Of a DNA stretch of 64,000 nt, positions 10,553 through 21,255 are shown piece by piece (positions within the stretch are counted from its first letter, which is position 1; each line of letters opens with the position of its first letter). The DNA lies in contig JAQFVV010000567.1 in assembly GCA_028023455.1 (NCBI GenBank), forward strand, positions 62,001-126,000, written 5' to 3'. The notes under the pieces are model-generated. The model saw only the letters and a program-made list of their open reading frames with translations, did not search any database and was not told the DNA's origin. The stretch is from Epiperipatus broadwayi. Taxonomy: Eukaryota; Onychophora; Udeonychophora; Euonychophora; Peripatidae. The translations under genes were made by a program, and so were the position numbers.

Positions 10553-11446
10553 TAATTGTCTTAAATAAACAATTACCATGAGTTTTGTAATACCTAAATT
10601 ATGTAATAATTATTAGGATTATAGAGAGAAAATGTAAAGAATTAAGATATTAAAGAGAAGGAAATACTATATATAATTGTGTCTAACTAAGATGGATCAT
10701 ATCATTAATGTGGAAATGGAAGACTAGTTACTTATAGGTTGGCAAGTTCACAAATGAATTCCAACTAATATATTTATTCGATGCTAAAGATGATCTAGTA
10801 AGTCTCAAAAACTAAGGAGCAGGATTGGCACCTTTAAATAAGTTTGTGTATGTTCATTTATTAGATGTCAGTGATAATCTAGTAAGTCTCAATAAGGAGC
10901 AGGATTGGCATTTTAAATTGATTTATACATAAAACACTTATGAAATAACTAATTAAAACTTAGTTATAGAATAATCAGGTTTTCTACCATATAATTATTT
11001 TGATATATTATTTCAAATACTTAGTATATTAATAAGGATACATTATATAGAAATTCATTGAAAGAAGTGAATAAAAAAAAAAGTAATATAGATAATGATT
11101 TTTGCATAATAAAGTATTACATTATTTAACTGTAATAGGTAATAATTTTAAAATAAAATAGTCAGTATATTTAATCTATGATTTGATCAAAACAGACTAT
11201 ATTAGATATACCATATTTAAGACATTAACAAAAAAAGAACCCAATTGCCCATAAAACAATTTAATTATTATTAAATATAATAATTAATAATATTTTTTTT
11301 CTCTAATAATTGATGAAGAATTTAAGATTTTAAGTCGAGGGGAAAATAAAAAAAATTTATGAATTGTAATGATGCATAAATGATAACAAAGATGAAGAAT
11401 TAAAATAAAATGTTAGTTTATTTTAATTTTCTTAGTCGAGGGGAAA
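10553..11446 (+). other. Inner element 3' untranslated region
   Basis: No ORF or env-like gene is visible between the pol stop and the 3' LTR. A direct repeat is present: ATCTAGTAAGTCTCAA followed by AAGGAGCAGGATTGGCA occurs at about 10792-10830 and again at about 10875-10907. A second tandem duplication, around 11310-11446, carries two copies of the polypurine motif. Confidence 0.6.
11438..11446 (+). promoter_or_regulatory. Polypurine tract of inner element
   Basis: GAGGGGAAA lies directly before TGTAGGAG, the start of the 3' LTR. This is the expected plus-strand primer position. An almost identical motif, AAGTCGAGGGGAAAAT, lies upstream at 11332-11347. Confidence 0.85.
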
Positions 11447-13447
11447 TGTAGGAGTATATATATACTCATACATACTCATACATTTATGTAATCAATATGT
11501 ATAGATTATATTTACATTATTATTATACTTATGAAAATAAATATATAAAGTTACTATTTTTCATTCTTTAAAATGAAAAATGACGTTGTTGACAAAAGAC
11601 TGTTGACAAGGTGATAAATGACCTCTGGGTTCACAGTTTATCGAATTAAAGGAAGTGAAATTAACTTAGTGTTTTAATATCTAATTGTTATTGCAACAAT
11701 GAGAATGGGTATGCTTCAGTGAGCTGATGGAGCGAGACATGAAATAATTCTTCTATTCTTGTTATTAGAAGAATAAGGATTCTATTTTTATCAGCTATAT
11801 TTTCATAAAAACTTTTACTATGTTTGATTACAAATAACAGTGTAAGTTGAAGTTTATATTTTAAACAATTTAATACTCATTAAAAGAAGTTTCTTATACT
11901 TGTTCAACGAAAGTAATCTAAATATATTTTCGTGTTTTATAGAAAAAATTGTTTGAATTACGTTTTAAAATCTAAACAGCGTCTTAAAAAAAAAGAACAT
12001 GTTTATAAAAACTTCATTCAAATTTTATGTACTTTTCATTATAAAGAAAATGCAGAGTGGCTAGAACACAAATATTTATCATGGGATAGATAAAATGCAC
12101 TTGCCTAATCAAACATATATATGTGGGAATAACATCGTTGCCGAATGCTTTAGAATTATAAAGAAATTAGATCTTCAAAATGGAATTATGAATGCCTTAA
12201 AATTATAAAAATTAGATCTTCAAAATGGAATTATAAATATTAATGAAGGAACTTTATATTAAGAAGATGAATATAAAGAGGAAACTAAATGTCAACTTAG
12301 GATATCCTAATATTATTCTCTTTAATGTTTAACAACAAAGGAATCAAAAAACTGCGTCTTCGAAGGATTTTCATTCTCGCGAGGAACATTAACTTTTATA
12401 AATGCCATTTGGGATTTTTGAAAATTATAATTAGGAAAAGTTAATTTCATTTTCTTTATCATCGTATTCATTTTATTATAAAAATGAATAATAAGAGAGA
12501 ATTAATAATTTAGAATATTTTTGTTTTTATTTATGATTAATAAAGATTTAAATATCGGTTAATAAATGTTAATTTTGGGAACGGGATAATGTGAACTTAG
12601 AGGTAAGATATTAAACTATTTTTGAATCCACATATTATTTTCCATGACATGACACTACATTGTTTATACTAATCAAAATAGACTAATAAATGTAATGTGT
12701 GATAAAGAAATAAATGATTAACATTGTTGTGAAGTATGTATTTTTATATTAATAAATATAACTTGACTGACAATCATTTTAACGAATGAAGGTGTTATAT
12801 ACAAATAATTGGATTATTATTTGTATTATCTAATTAGTGTAAATTAGCGTTAATATAATTGTCTAAATATTAGGATACTTATATTTTAAATAAATTGTAA
12901 AATCACATAGTGTTATAGGTTTAGAAAATATATCTACCATAAGCAAAGAGAATGTTTATATTTTTAATATAAGGAGGTAGATATATAAATATTTTTTTAT
13001 ATATATTGTAAAATTTAAATTATTTAAGTGTTAAATAAATAAGTATGTTTTTTATATTAAATGAAGTCTTCAATTTTGTTTTATTTGAATTAAAGAGTTA
13101 GTGAGATTCGTTGTTAATATTACTTTAAAATATTGATAGGAACCCTTGAAGAGAGTAAAGTGTTAAACTTCCCTGAGTTCGAAATCTGAGCATAACGGTA
13201 AAGTTAATTAAGGTGAAAATTGATTTGATGTGGTTGGATATAATATTTTTTTTTAAATAATAAATTAGTTATTGGGAACAAATATAGTTTTATATCAAAA
13301 TTAAATCACATCATTCATGGCATCCTATATGAAGACCTTAAATCTGACTATAGTGAGATGCGACTCCTTAACTTATCTTGTTGAGAGGGGGCATACCGTT
13401 ACATATAGTGCATCCAAGTGAGGCTCTGAATTATATATACCGTTACA
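11447..13447 (+). repeat. 3' LTR of inner gypsy element
   Basis: The LTR is 2001 bp and about 98.4% identical by eye to 2996-4999. It starts TGTAGGAG after the PPT and ends CCGTTACA, followed by (AT)n. Differences are mostly transitions, about a dozen of them at CpG sites. One difference alters the internal PBS-like copy (ATATGGCGCA became ATATAGTGCA). Confidence 0.95.
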
Positions 13448-13655
13448 ATATATATATATATATATTTGTATATCACTAATCATTTGTATAGTTTTCTTTT
13501 TTCAGACATGGGAGAACAGTTGAACAGAGGGAAAGTGAATAATGTTTGTTTCTTATCTTTAATAGTTTTTTTCTAAATAAAATACATGTCTCATTCAAAG
13601 AATTAATAGAAAGAGCTAACCAAGAAAACGTAGGCAAACTAAAACTAAACTAAAA
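13448..13655 (+). other. Outer element interior resumes, with splice-acceptor-like tract
   Basis: After the (AT)n target tract (13448-13466), the outer interior continues. TTTTCTTTTTTCAG at about 13491-13504 resembles a 3' splice site upstream of the gag start. Whether a spliced gag RNA ever existed is speculation. Confidence 0.3.
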
Positions 13656-14815
13656 ATGGCAGATTACATAGATTGGGGAAATAATACACAGCAGCTAATG
13701 AAGATAGGGACAATGGGACCAGTAGTCAGAGACCTAATTAATTGTACTAAAGAAAAAAAGTTATTATTTAAGTATACAGAGAGTGCCATAAGTTGTGATT
13801 CACATTGTTTATTATATTATCTACTTATTTTTAAAAATGGGAAGAGACACTTTACATATGATCCTCAGAGAAATTAGAAAAGACAGGAAGCTAATGATGA
13901 TGATGATGGAAAGGATTTTAAGGCTTGAGGAAGAACGAGGCATCCAAACCAACTCATACCCAGAGAATGTAAAGCATCAGCAAGAAATAAATTCTTATGA
14001 AGCCCCAAAAATCGATGATGATGATGATCAGACCACACCAAAAGAAGTTGTGGGCAGCAAAGAAAATGACAGTGGAGAAGATGAGTCAAATCAAGAAATG
14101 ATGGAAGAAGCCGATATAAATACAGAAAGGAAAAAAGATGGTCAGACCACTAGCGAAATAAAACCAAAAGTAGAAATGGAACAGACAATAAACTCCGAAA
14201 TGAGTCTAAGGAACTTGCAGAGACCATCCCTTATATCTTCTGTAGAAATTCAAATTTTTAGGGTTAACACAGGAGAAAAGCCCATAGATCATCTAGACAG
14301 CATTAAAAAATTTTTCTGTCTGCACTCTATAGCAGAAAAGGAAAAGGTTATCCTAGCCAGCCACTACTTAAGAGAAGCTGCCAAGGCATGGTGGAAGCTA
14401 TTAAAAAACCACCTACCACGATCCAAAGATATGAAAAGGCCATTTAAAAAAATATTGGAGTGAAGAAAGGCAGGAGGGCATTTTGCATAGACTGAACACA
14501 CAGAAGTATCAAGAAAACTACAGACAGGGATAAGCAGCCTACTTTATCCAGCAAGTGACCACATTCAAATCCCCCACAGCTTTCAAATATGAGGACCAAC
14601 ACATCATCCAGATGATCAGACATTATTTACCCTGATGGATCCAAAGAATCATGCTTGGGATGTGCCCTATGTCAAGAGAAAAGACCATAGACTTCTTGAC
14701 TGCAATAGACTATGGGAACTTGACACCAACTAGAAAAGACCAAGACTATGACCATTATCAAAAGTTAAAACCATATGTGCCACCTGATCCAGGGAAACAA
14801 TATGACAACCATTAA
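13656..14815 (+). pseudogene. gag: Degraded Gag of outer element
   Basis: A start in good context (AAAATGG) at 13656 opens a 73-residue frame. A shifted frame then runs to the stop at 14461-14463, and further Gag-like sequence continues past it with stops to about 14815. The middle is acidic (runs of Asp, many Glu). Around 14270-14460 lies EKPIDHLDSIKKFF, followed by EAAKAWWKLL, which aligns by eye with the inner element's EAPIEHL...GDALSWW capsid segment. Past the stop, EERQEGILHRLNTQKY resembles the inner DRQESLLYQILQEKY. So this is the same Gag family but clearly diverged, not a recent duplicate. No protease or RT follows: at 14821 the sequence becomes a (TA)n tract. Confidence 0.75.
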
Positions 14816-14820
14816 ATGAC

Positions 14821-14868
14821 AGATATATATATATATATGTATGTATATATATATATATATATATATAC
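14821..14868. repeat. (TA)n microsatellite in outer interior
   Basis: This is an interrupted TA/TG tract, just upstream of the candidate polypurine tract of the outer element. Confidence 0.9.
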
Positions 14869-14890
14869 AGACGACCGACTGTCATGATCA

Positions 14891-14899
14891 TAGGGAAAA
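14891..14899 (+). promoter_or_regulatory. Candidate polypurine tract of outer element
   Basis: AGGGAAAA directly precedes TGAGACTTG, a plausible LTR start. The corresponding start of the 5' LTR is outside the window, so the boundary cannot be confirmed. Confidence 0.35.
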
Positions 14900-17736
14900 T
14901 GAGACTTGTTTAACGGACCTTATTATAAGCTAGATATTAAACAAATGATTGCAATGAGACATGTATAATTTTGCAGTTTGTACAGATGATATTATTCATG
15001 CTCATGCTGTTCTCCCAGAGTCTATCAACTAGTCGAGTACACTTATGCGACTGTATCACATATAAGTAAAGAGATTTTTTTTTCATTGTTTTTTTTTTGA
15101 AGTGAAATGAAATGAAGCAGTCGGATCTGAGTTCAATCCTAGCTTCATGACATCTAGCCATAAGCCTACTTCAAACCCTAGTACTAACCTTAAATTTCCA
15201 ATGCAATAGGGCTTTATATGTTCAATCTATGCTAATTTTCATAAAGGAAACTTATTTTATAAATGCGTATTAAAATTAATTCTTTCAGATTTAAATTGAT
15301 CAATTCTATTAATAAATTCATGATAGAATTATTCATGAATTTATATATTATAACTGCATGGATTGTGCATATATATTTGTAAATTTTAAATATATATAAT
15401 TGTTCGAAAGTTTCATTGCGTCGGGAATGTTTGATTTTATTTTTAAATAATTTGCTAAAGTTTTATTGATTAAAAGCTACATTCTTTCGATAAGCTTTCA
15501 GATTTTCCCTTTTCTAAAACAACAGTTAAAGTTTTATTAATTAGAAAAAAGATAAGGATTTCCTAATTAAAACCATTTTCTGATTTTAAGAATTCATTTT
15601 CTAATTAGAAAATGAATTCAAGTTAATGAGTTTGAAAACCTTATCGAAGGAATGTATCTAAAAACAACCAGTAAATCTAAAAACATTGATAATGAAAGAA
15701 GCGCTAGCCTGAAGGCATCATAGGACAGCATATACAGCTCTGAAAAGTTTGGGAGAAGCTATCTTTGTTGCAGAAAAGTGCCAGTAAATTATGTGCTGTT
15801 CAAAATCATGAATTCAAAAAGTTTTTCTATCATGGTAAGGGGCTAAACATCAGGAATCTGACTATTGTTTCTGAAGTCCCCTGAAATCTTCAATGAAGCT
15901 GCTGAATCTTTTCCGGACCAATCATGCTGCTAAAATCATGAAAATTTATTAAAATACTGTTCAAGTAATCAATCAAATGGTGCCTATATTTTACCAACTC
16001 GGACGTGTAACCTAAGGAGCCCAGCCTGGAAGAAATGGGTAATATATTTCTATAATGAACCTTAAACTTTCTGGCCAGTTCCGAACTTTACTTTACACTC
16101 CCTTTAAGAGCTCTTCTCATTTATAATGTAATAATACTCTGTGTAAAACCTTTTATTTATGCTATTTTAACTTTCATAGTAATTCTCTCAACCTCTAGTC
16201 TTTAACTTTCCTTTCTTACATGGTGGTTCATTTATTTTATTATGTATATTTATTGAGTAAATTTATTAATGTTGTTATTTTTAATTATATGCCAATAATC
16301 CTTCGACTCGATGATCTCCTTCATTTTCTTTGCCTTACACAAGTAATATAAACTTAATTCTGATAGTTAATTCTCACCCATTAGAACTAGATTAATATAG
16401 TTCTATCAATCATCGAGTCGAAAGAAATTATTAATGTTTGTTATTTTTATACTTGGCTAATAATAAATTATTAGCTCCGCTTCTAAGCTATGCCACCACT
16501 ATTTTCTCGTTTCACTAATATTTATTTATATATAATCTTAAAATGTTTTTTTTTTTTGCAAAAGGGCCGATAAAGGAATCAAATATATTCTAATTCAACT
16601 TTTTTATTTTCTATTAAGATTCAGGAAGGGCACGATGATTGGGGCATAATTAATATGATTTACAAATACTTTAAAATAGTTTTCATTAAAAGCTCGTTTG
16701 ACTTTAATTAATTGATCAAGTCATCACGTAGAGCATTCTATATGGGTTTTAGTATTCAAACAATGACTATCATGTCATCATCTTCGAACATTGCTGATGT
16801 AGGGCAATCTTCCACTCCATTAGGCTGGTTGGTGATCATATTTCTGTTATTTTAAATTATTGAGAAAGAAAGCACTTCCTCTTCTGTTCACATTAGTCAA
16901 AGGGCATAAGACTTGTCAGATGCAAGCTGCCATAGGAATTCGATTATCGACTAGCTATCGTCTTCAATTTCATTTTACAGCTCATAATTTGTCAGCACCA
17001 TTGCCCCTCTGTTCCGGTAAAGCCTGCTCTGATGCTCATAATTCATGATGAAGTGATTTCAATTAAAGTCGAAAAAATTCTCAGTTATATTTAATTAAAT
17101 AAGTTTTCCAATCAAGATTAAAGTTATGCCCTAAAATACATATCTTGCTCTTCATGAATGGATTTCGAATGTGAAAATAAATATCACATTCTTTTGTACA
17201 AAATTAGAATTTCCTTTACTAATGAATACCTTTATCTGCCTTTATTTTCTTGTTGGGGGCATAGACATAGACTTTCAAATATTGCGTAATATTCATTGGC
17301 ATATAATAAGGACCACCACTCGTATTATAGTTATAAATTTTGTTAAAGGCTAGAGTTGATTAATATAATCATTATTTAAAATTCAAACAAAACAAATTAT
17401 TATTATTAAATATTTTCTAAACACACTTGGTTTCTTAGTTTCTTAATTCTTTTATAATTATTTTAATGTTAATACTCACTATCTGTGTTGGCAACCTGAA
17501 CATATACATATGATTTGATTTAAAATTATTTTAGTCAGTTTATTATCAGATATTAATGTCAGTTCAGGGGTCTCTGATCCTCACCAACCATTGAGCTAGT
17601 TTTTTGGTGCATAGCACTGTGCCGTAAATTTAGATTTCTACTAATCTGAGCTGGTGAGTTGGGTTTGAATTCAGTTTTGGTTCAGCTGAGTTTGGATCTG
17701 ACTTGCAGTTCTTTTGGTGGGTTTTTCGACTGGTAC

Positions 17737-17737
<1 letters not shown>
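14900..17737 (+). repeat. 3' LTR of outer element (start provisional)
   Basis: Positions from about 15945 onward are proven repeat, matching 1-1795. The part 14900-15944 is assigned to the LTR only because of the PPT-like motif before it. It would make an LTR of about 2.8 kb. It includes a perfect 30-bp palindrome (15590-15619) and the same two structured stems as the left copy. The end ...CTGGTACA at 17737 is followed by (AT)n and (GA)n. Open frames within it (for example 16860-17048) are fortuitous. Confidence 0.65.

Positions 17738-17768
<31 letters not shown>
17738..17768. repeat. (AT)n(GA)n microsatellite flanking outer LTR
   Basis: About nine AT units are followed by GA units immediately downstream of the outer 3' LTR. 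This is probably part of the original integration target. Confidence 0.85.
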
Positions 17769-19370
17769 TTATTTAAACTTTATAAAATCAGATTGTTCAT
17801 TTTTAGAAACGGAGAAGCAGAATTCCTTCCAGTTTATGGCATTATGGTTGTTAGCTATATGACATGCTTCTTTGACCTGCTTAGAGTCATTTCATTTGAT
17901 GCAAACTGTGGTGGCAGATGTGGTATCAAATGTATGACCTGTAGCATTTTGGTGCTTGAAGAAAATCAACTTATACACAAGATTATCTGTGGCTTGTAAA
18001 AAAAAAAATCTAAATTGTGCGAGGAGTTGAATTTTAACTCTAATTGCTAATGGAAATCTTTTTAATCAAAAAAACCTGTAGAAACTGGCATACATTTCTA
18101 AATGTTTTTAAATATTTTATTTAGTAATTACTAATAAAACAATAGAGCCAATAATAATAATATTTTTCTGCAATTATCATTTATGTATAAATAAGTTGGT
18201 AAAAAAGCATCTAAGTAATATCACATTTTCTCTTGAATCAAATCTAATATCATTAGTTATTTTTTCACAATGTTAAAATAATTTTTATTTTTTAATTTGA
18301 ACTCATTTAGTGACCTTTTATAAAAACAATATATTTCTGTAAGTAGTAAAAATATGACTAATATCTTTTATAAATTTTTTATTGACAACTGTTGAAAAAT
18401 AATAAAAAAATTGTAATGATTTAAATTATTCATTACCAAAATACAGTTTGTACTGTTGACACCAAAAGTTGAAGTTTAAATCAATGATGATTTAACTGTG
18501 GGCATAAATTAGAATTACATATTGTAACACTTCTGTTACATGGCACACAATAATATAGAGTGGTGCACAAATATATTTAAAGTTGAAAGCAAAAGTAGAA
18601 ATAAACACAGACAAAAATTTTGGTAGATATTTTTCTACATTTCCTGGAATAAAATAATTCTAGTAAAATGTTGAATAGTTTTGGGTTTAAAATAAAATTT
18701 TATTATAAATTTAAATAGTTGAAAAAGATCTAAATAAATGATTATCAAGCTTATTGGAACATTTCTGAAAGGTAAGCACATCAATTCTTAATACTGTCTT
18801 TTTTATTAGTTTTTGCTTTTCTAGTTTTGCATTCCCATCTATTTTACATCTTACTAATCGATAATCACTTCCCGTATGGAATCTATTAAGAACATTGTAG
18901 TTTTCAAATACTCATTTTCTATTGACAAAGTATAATATTAATTCTGCTGTAGTTTTATTTGCATGTTTTTTTTATTTAGTTTTTCTTAGATAAATAATTT
19001 GTAATATACATCTGGTTTTTGTATAAGCTCTCTCAAATTTACTCACAATATTTTCATTTTACAAGTGTTTACTAATTGTAATATTAAAATCTACCATAAC
19101 AATTTTAATATATTGTTTAGTCTTTTTAAAAGCATTTTATATATCCATATCAAAATCATCTAACCCTCAAAGAATAATAATTCAAAATCAAAACAAAAAA
19201 AAAAAAGAAAAACTTGTTATTATTTATATATATGTACTTACTTTCTAATTTAGAATTTAATAAATCATAATGAGAATTTAATGGGTCATAAACTTGAACC
19301 TCAATTTTCACAACATTGTGTTTTTTACTTTTTTATTTATACATTGTATAGGCTTAAACCTGAATTTATA
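17769..19370. other. AT-rich sequence, no gene recognised
   Basis: The first 230 bases are moderately GC-richer and form an open frame to 17999 that includes a Cys-rich stretch (NCGGRCGIKCMTC). I recognise no family and see no splice context strong enough to call an exon. The rest is AT-rich DNA with short homopolymers. Confidence 0.4.
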
Positions 19371-19377
19371 ATGTAAT

Positions 19378-19470
19378 ATATGCGGGATTCGAACTCAGAC
19401 TTTCACACGACTCACTACTCTCAGTGCCATCTAATATTGCTGACCCACCTGATCACACACATGTTGAAAA
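19378..19470 (-). repeat. tRNA-derived SINE-like unit
   Basis: On the minus strand, GAGTTCGAATCCC is a perfect RNA polymerase III B box. About 35 bases upstream, TGGCACTGAGAGTAG resembles an A box. Spacing fits the tRNA-like head of a SINE. The 3' tail would run to lower coordinates; its end is not clear. It is not a functional tRNA: no complete cloverleaf is apparent. Confidence 0.5.
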
Positions 19471-19879
19471 GCTAAATAATCACCAATATAAGTATTTTAT
19501 GCTAAACCAGCAATCATCAGTTGGTCTAGATTACTATCATCACACATATATACAATCAGTGCTCAGCTTTATATTAAGATAGCCAATCCTCATACTTTAA
19601 TGGACAGGCTTTTTTATTTATATTAAATCCTATTTCATTTGTGTTGTCAATACCCATTTTTAAATCAATTGCCTTCGTTATCTTTTCTTTTAATTTCACA
19701 GAGTCCAACGATATTAGCATTAATAATAACCAGTTCTTCCAAATCATATAATTTTTCTTCACCTGAAAGTGGCTTAAGTTATAGGTTACTAAATAAAAAA
19801 ATCATGGAATGGCAGCCTTGGTTTCCAATCAGGAAATTTTTAGCACCCTTTGCCTTCAGTTACTAACGTTTTTATTTTA

Positions 19880-21253
19880 CTGGTCCTGATGAAATAATTG
19901 GAGAAGTTTTAAAATATGGTAATGATATGTTAACTTTAAACATATTAAAACATCTGAACCCGTGAAGTTGATCTTGAGAATGCTTTTGTTGTTTCAAATT
20001 TTTAAAAGAAAGAGAATAGACAAGGTTTTTGTAATTATAATAGAATATCATTATTATACTTTACAACAAAAATACTTTCAGGAATTTTGTTGAATATTTT
20101 GTTTCCAGTTATAGATTAATGGTTACCAGAGACCTAATGCGATTTTAGAGAATCAAGAAGCATTCTAGAAATTTTATGTTGCCAGGCAAATGTGAGAAAA
20201 GTGTTAGGATCAAAGGAATGATTTATTAATTGTTTTATTGATTTGATCAATATATTTGATTCAATTAATAGGCCAGGTCTATAGCATTGTTTGAAATTAG
20301 TTGGTTATCTAGCAAAACGTATTTCAATTATACAGCTTCTACATGATGTAATGAGAGGAAGTGTTGTTATTATAGATGGAAAATATGGGACATTTGAAAT
20401 AAAAACTGGTATTCAACAAAAACGTGTACTTGCTCTAACATTGTTTTTAGTTTTTATAACAGCGGTTTTTTTTGAAATCATTTGCAAGAGGCTTAATCAA
20501 ATAGAGATCAAGATAAGATATAAGTTTGATGGTGGAATTTTTAATTTGAATCGAATAAAAGAAAAAAAAAACATTTTTTGGGATTCTAGATTTACAATAT
20601 GCTCATTATTGTGCTATTTTTACCAGATCAAAAGATTATTTGCAGAACGTTTTTAATGTTCTGACTGAACATGTAAATATTTTGGTTTATTAATTAATGT
20701 TCATACAGCAAGTGACACAAAAATTCCTCAACAACGTTTAGCTTGGATAATTATCAACTTGAAAAAGTAAATCTGTTTAAATCCCTTAGTACTTTTATTA
20801 TAAGAAAAATGAACTGAGATGTTGAAATACAAGATAGACTTCAATCTGCCGCTTTTAACAAAATAAAAAAATAGACCAGGGAAATAACTGCTGCATCTAA
20901 GTTAGCTGGATATAGAGCTGTTATTTTACCTAATTTATTGTATGGAAGTTAAGCTTCTATATCTTATTAAAACAATATAAAGGCATTAGAAATATTTTAT
21001 CTAAGAATTCACTTTGAAATTACAATGGAAAAATTGTAAAACCAATCAATATATTATTCAGCTTGCTGGATGTGATTTTATTGAGTCAACTATTATAAAA
21101 TCGCATCTGCAAAATGAATGAAAAATGCAAAACTTTGTAAAAGGATGCTTTATAGTAAACTTGAGTATGGAGTTAATAAGAGAGGTAGAAACAATCTATA
21201 GTATATGTATTATTTCAAAGATATTCTTAAAAAGTGCAATGTCAGGATATAAC
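19880..21253 (+). pseudogene. Decayed LINE reverse transcriptase
   Basis: Ordered fragments of a non-LTR reverse transcriptase appear across the frames. GPDEIIGEVLKYG is the start of the RT palm. A fragment like RISLLYFTTKI follows, then FIDLINIFDSIN (the usual FIDL.KAFD motif). Next come GTFEIKTGIQQKRVLALTLF (the usual GV.QG.VLAPTLF) and KFDGGIFNLNRIKEK. LDLQYAHYCAI stands where LQYADD is expected. After the RT come LLYGS, a segment around KALEIFYLR, and DILKKCN at the end. Stops and frameshifts are frequent, and the catalytic Asp pair is lost. The longest open piece is 20291-20656. The N-terminal endonuclease is not seen. The fragment pattern matches a LINE type common in animals, but I cannot place the clade firmly. 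Confidence 0.7.
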
Positions 21254-21255
21254 AG

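Larger units (their letters stand above)
2996..13447 (+). mobile_element. Inner Ty3/gypsy-type LTR retrotransposon, nearly intact
   Basis: Near-identical LTRs (2996-4999 and 11447-13447) start TGTAGGAG and end CCGTTACA. Between them lie a candidate PBS at 5002, gag-type ORFs (5395-7295), an uninterrupted pol (7262/7451-10552), an untranslated 3' region and a purine tract directly before the 3' LTR. The Pol order PR-RT-RNaseH-IN is that of Ty3/gypsy (Metaviridae). No env-like ORF follows pol. Both flanks are (TA)n, compatible with a 4-bp ATAT duplication, though the repeat makes this ambiguous. About 32 differences over 2.0 kb of LTR imply a fairly recent insertion. Gag has one in-frame stop and a frame change near 5583, so this copy may not be autonomous unless these are natural recoding sites. 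Confidence 0.95.
1..17737 (+). mobile_element. Outer LTR retrotransposon, gag-only interior, hosting a nested gypsy element
   Basis: Positions 1-1795 recur as a direct repeat at about 15945-17737, and both copies end in the same CTGGTACA before diverging, as LTRs do. The 5' LTR is cut by the window start. The interior is 1796-2995 plus about 13452-14899 and is split by the inner element. It holds a broken gag (about 13656-14815) and no protease, RT, RNase H or integrase that I can find. At about 2.6 kb this is a gag-only or pol-deleted derivative that would have depended on another element's Pol. My hand count gives about 75 substitutions over roughly 1795 aligned LTR positions (about 96% identity), so it is older than the inner element, as nesting requires. 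The 3' flank is a (TA)n tract; the 5' target-site duplication lies outside the window. Confidence 0.8.

Noticed and set aside
10553-11446. Possible env gene after pol
   Set aside because: No frame of useful length and no signal or membrane pattern; the element has no third gene.
15105-15150. B-box-like GAGTTCAATCC in the outer LTR region
   Set aside because: No A box at the right distance and no tRNA fold.
16860-17353. Open frames in the right-hand outer LTR
   Set aside because: The left copy of the LTR does not preserve them, and many differences are CpG transitions without regard to codon position.
17703-17999. Cys-containing frame downstream of the outer LTR as a host exon
   Set aside because: The frame starts inside the LTR and crosses a TA/GA microsatellite; the Cys-rich part has no convincing acceptor or family match.
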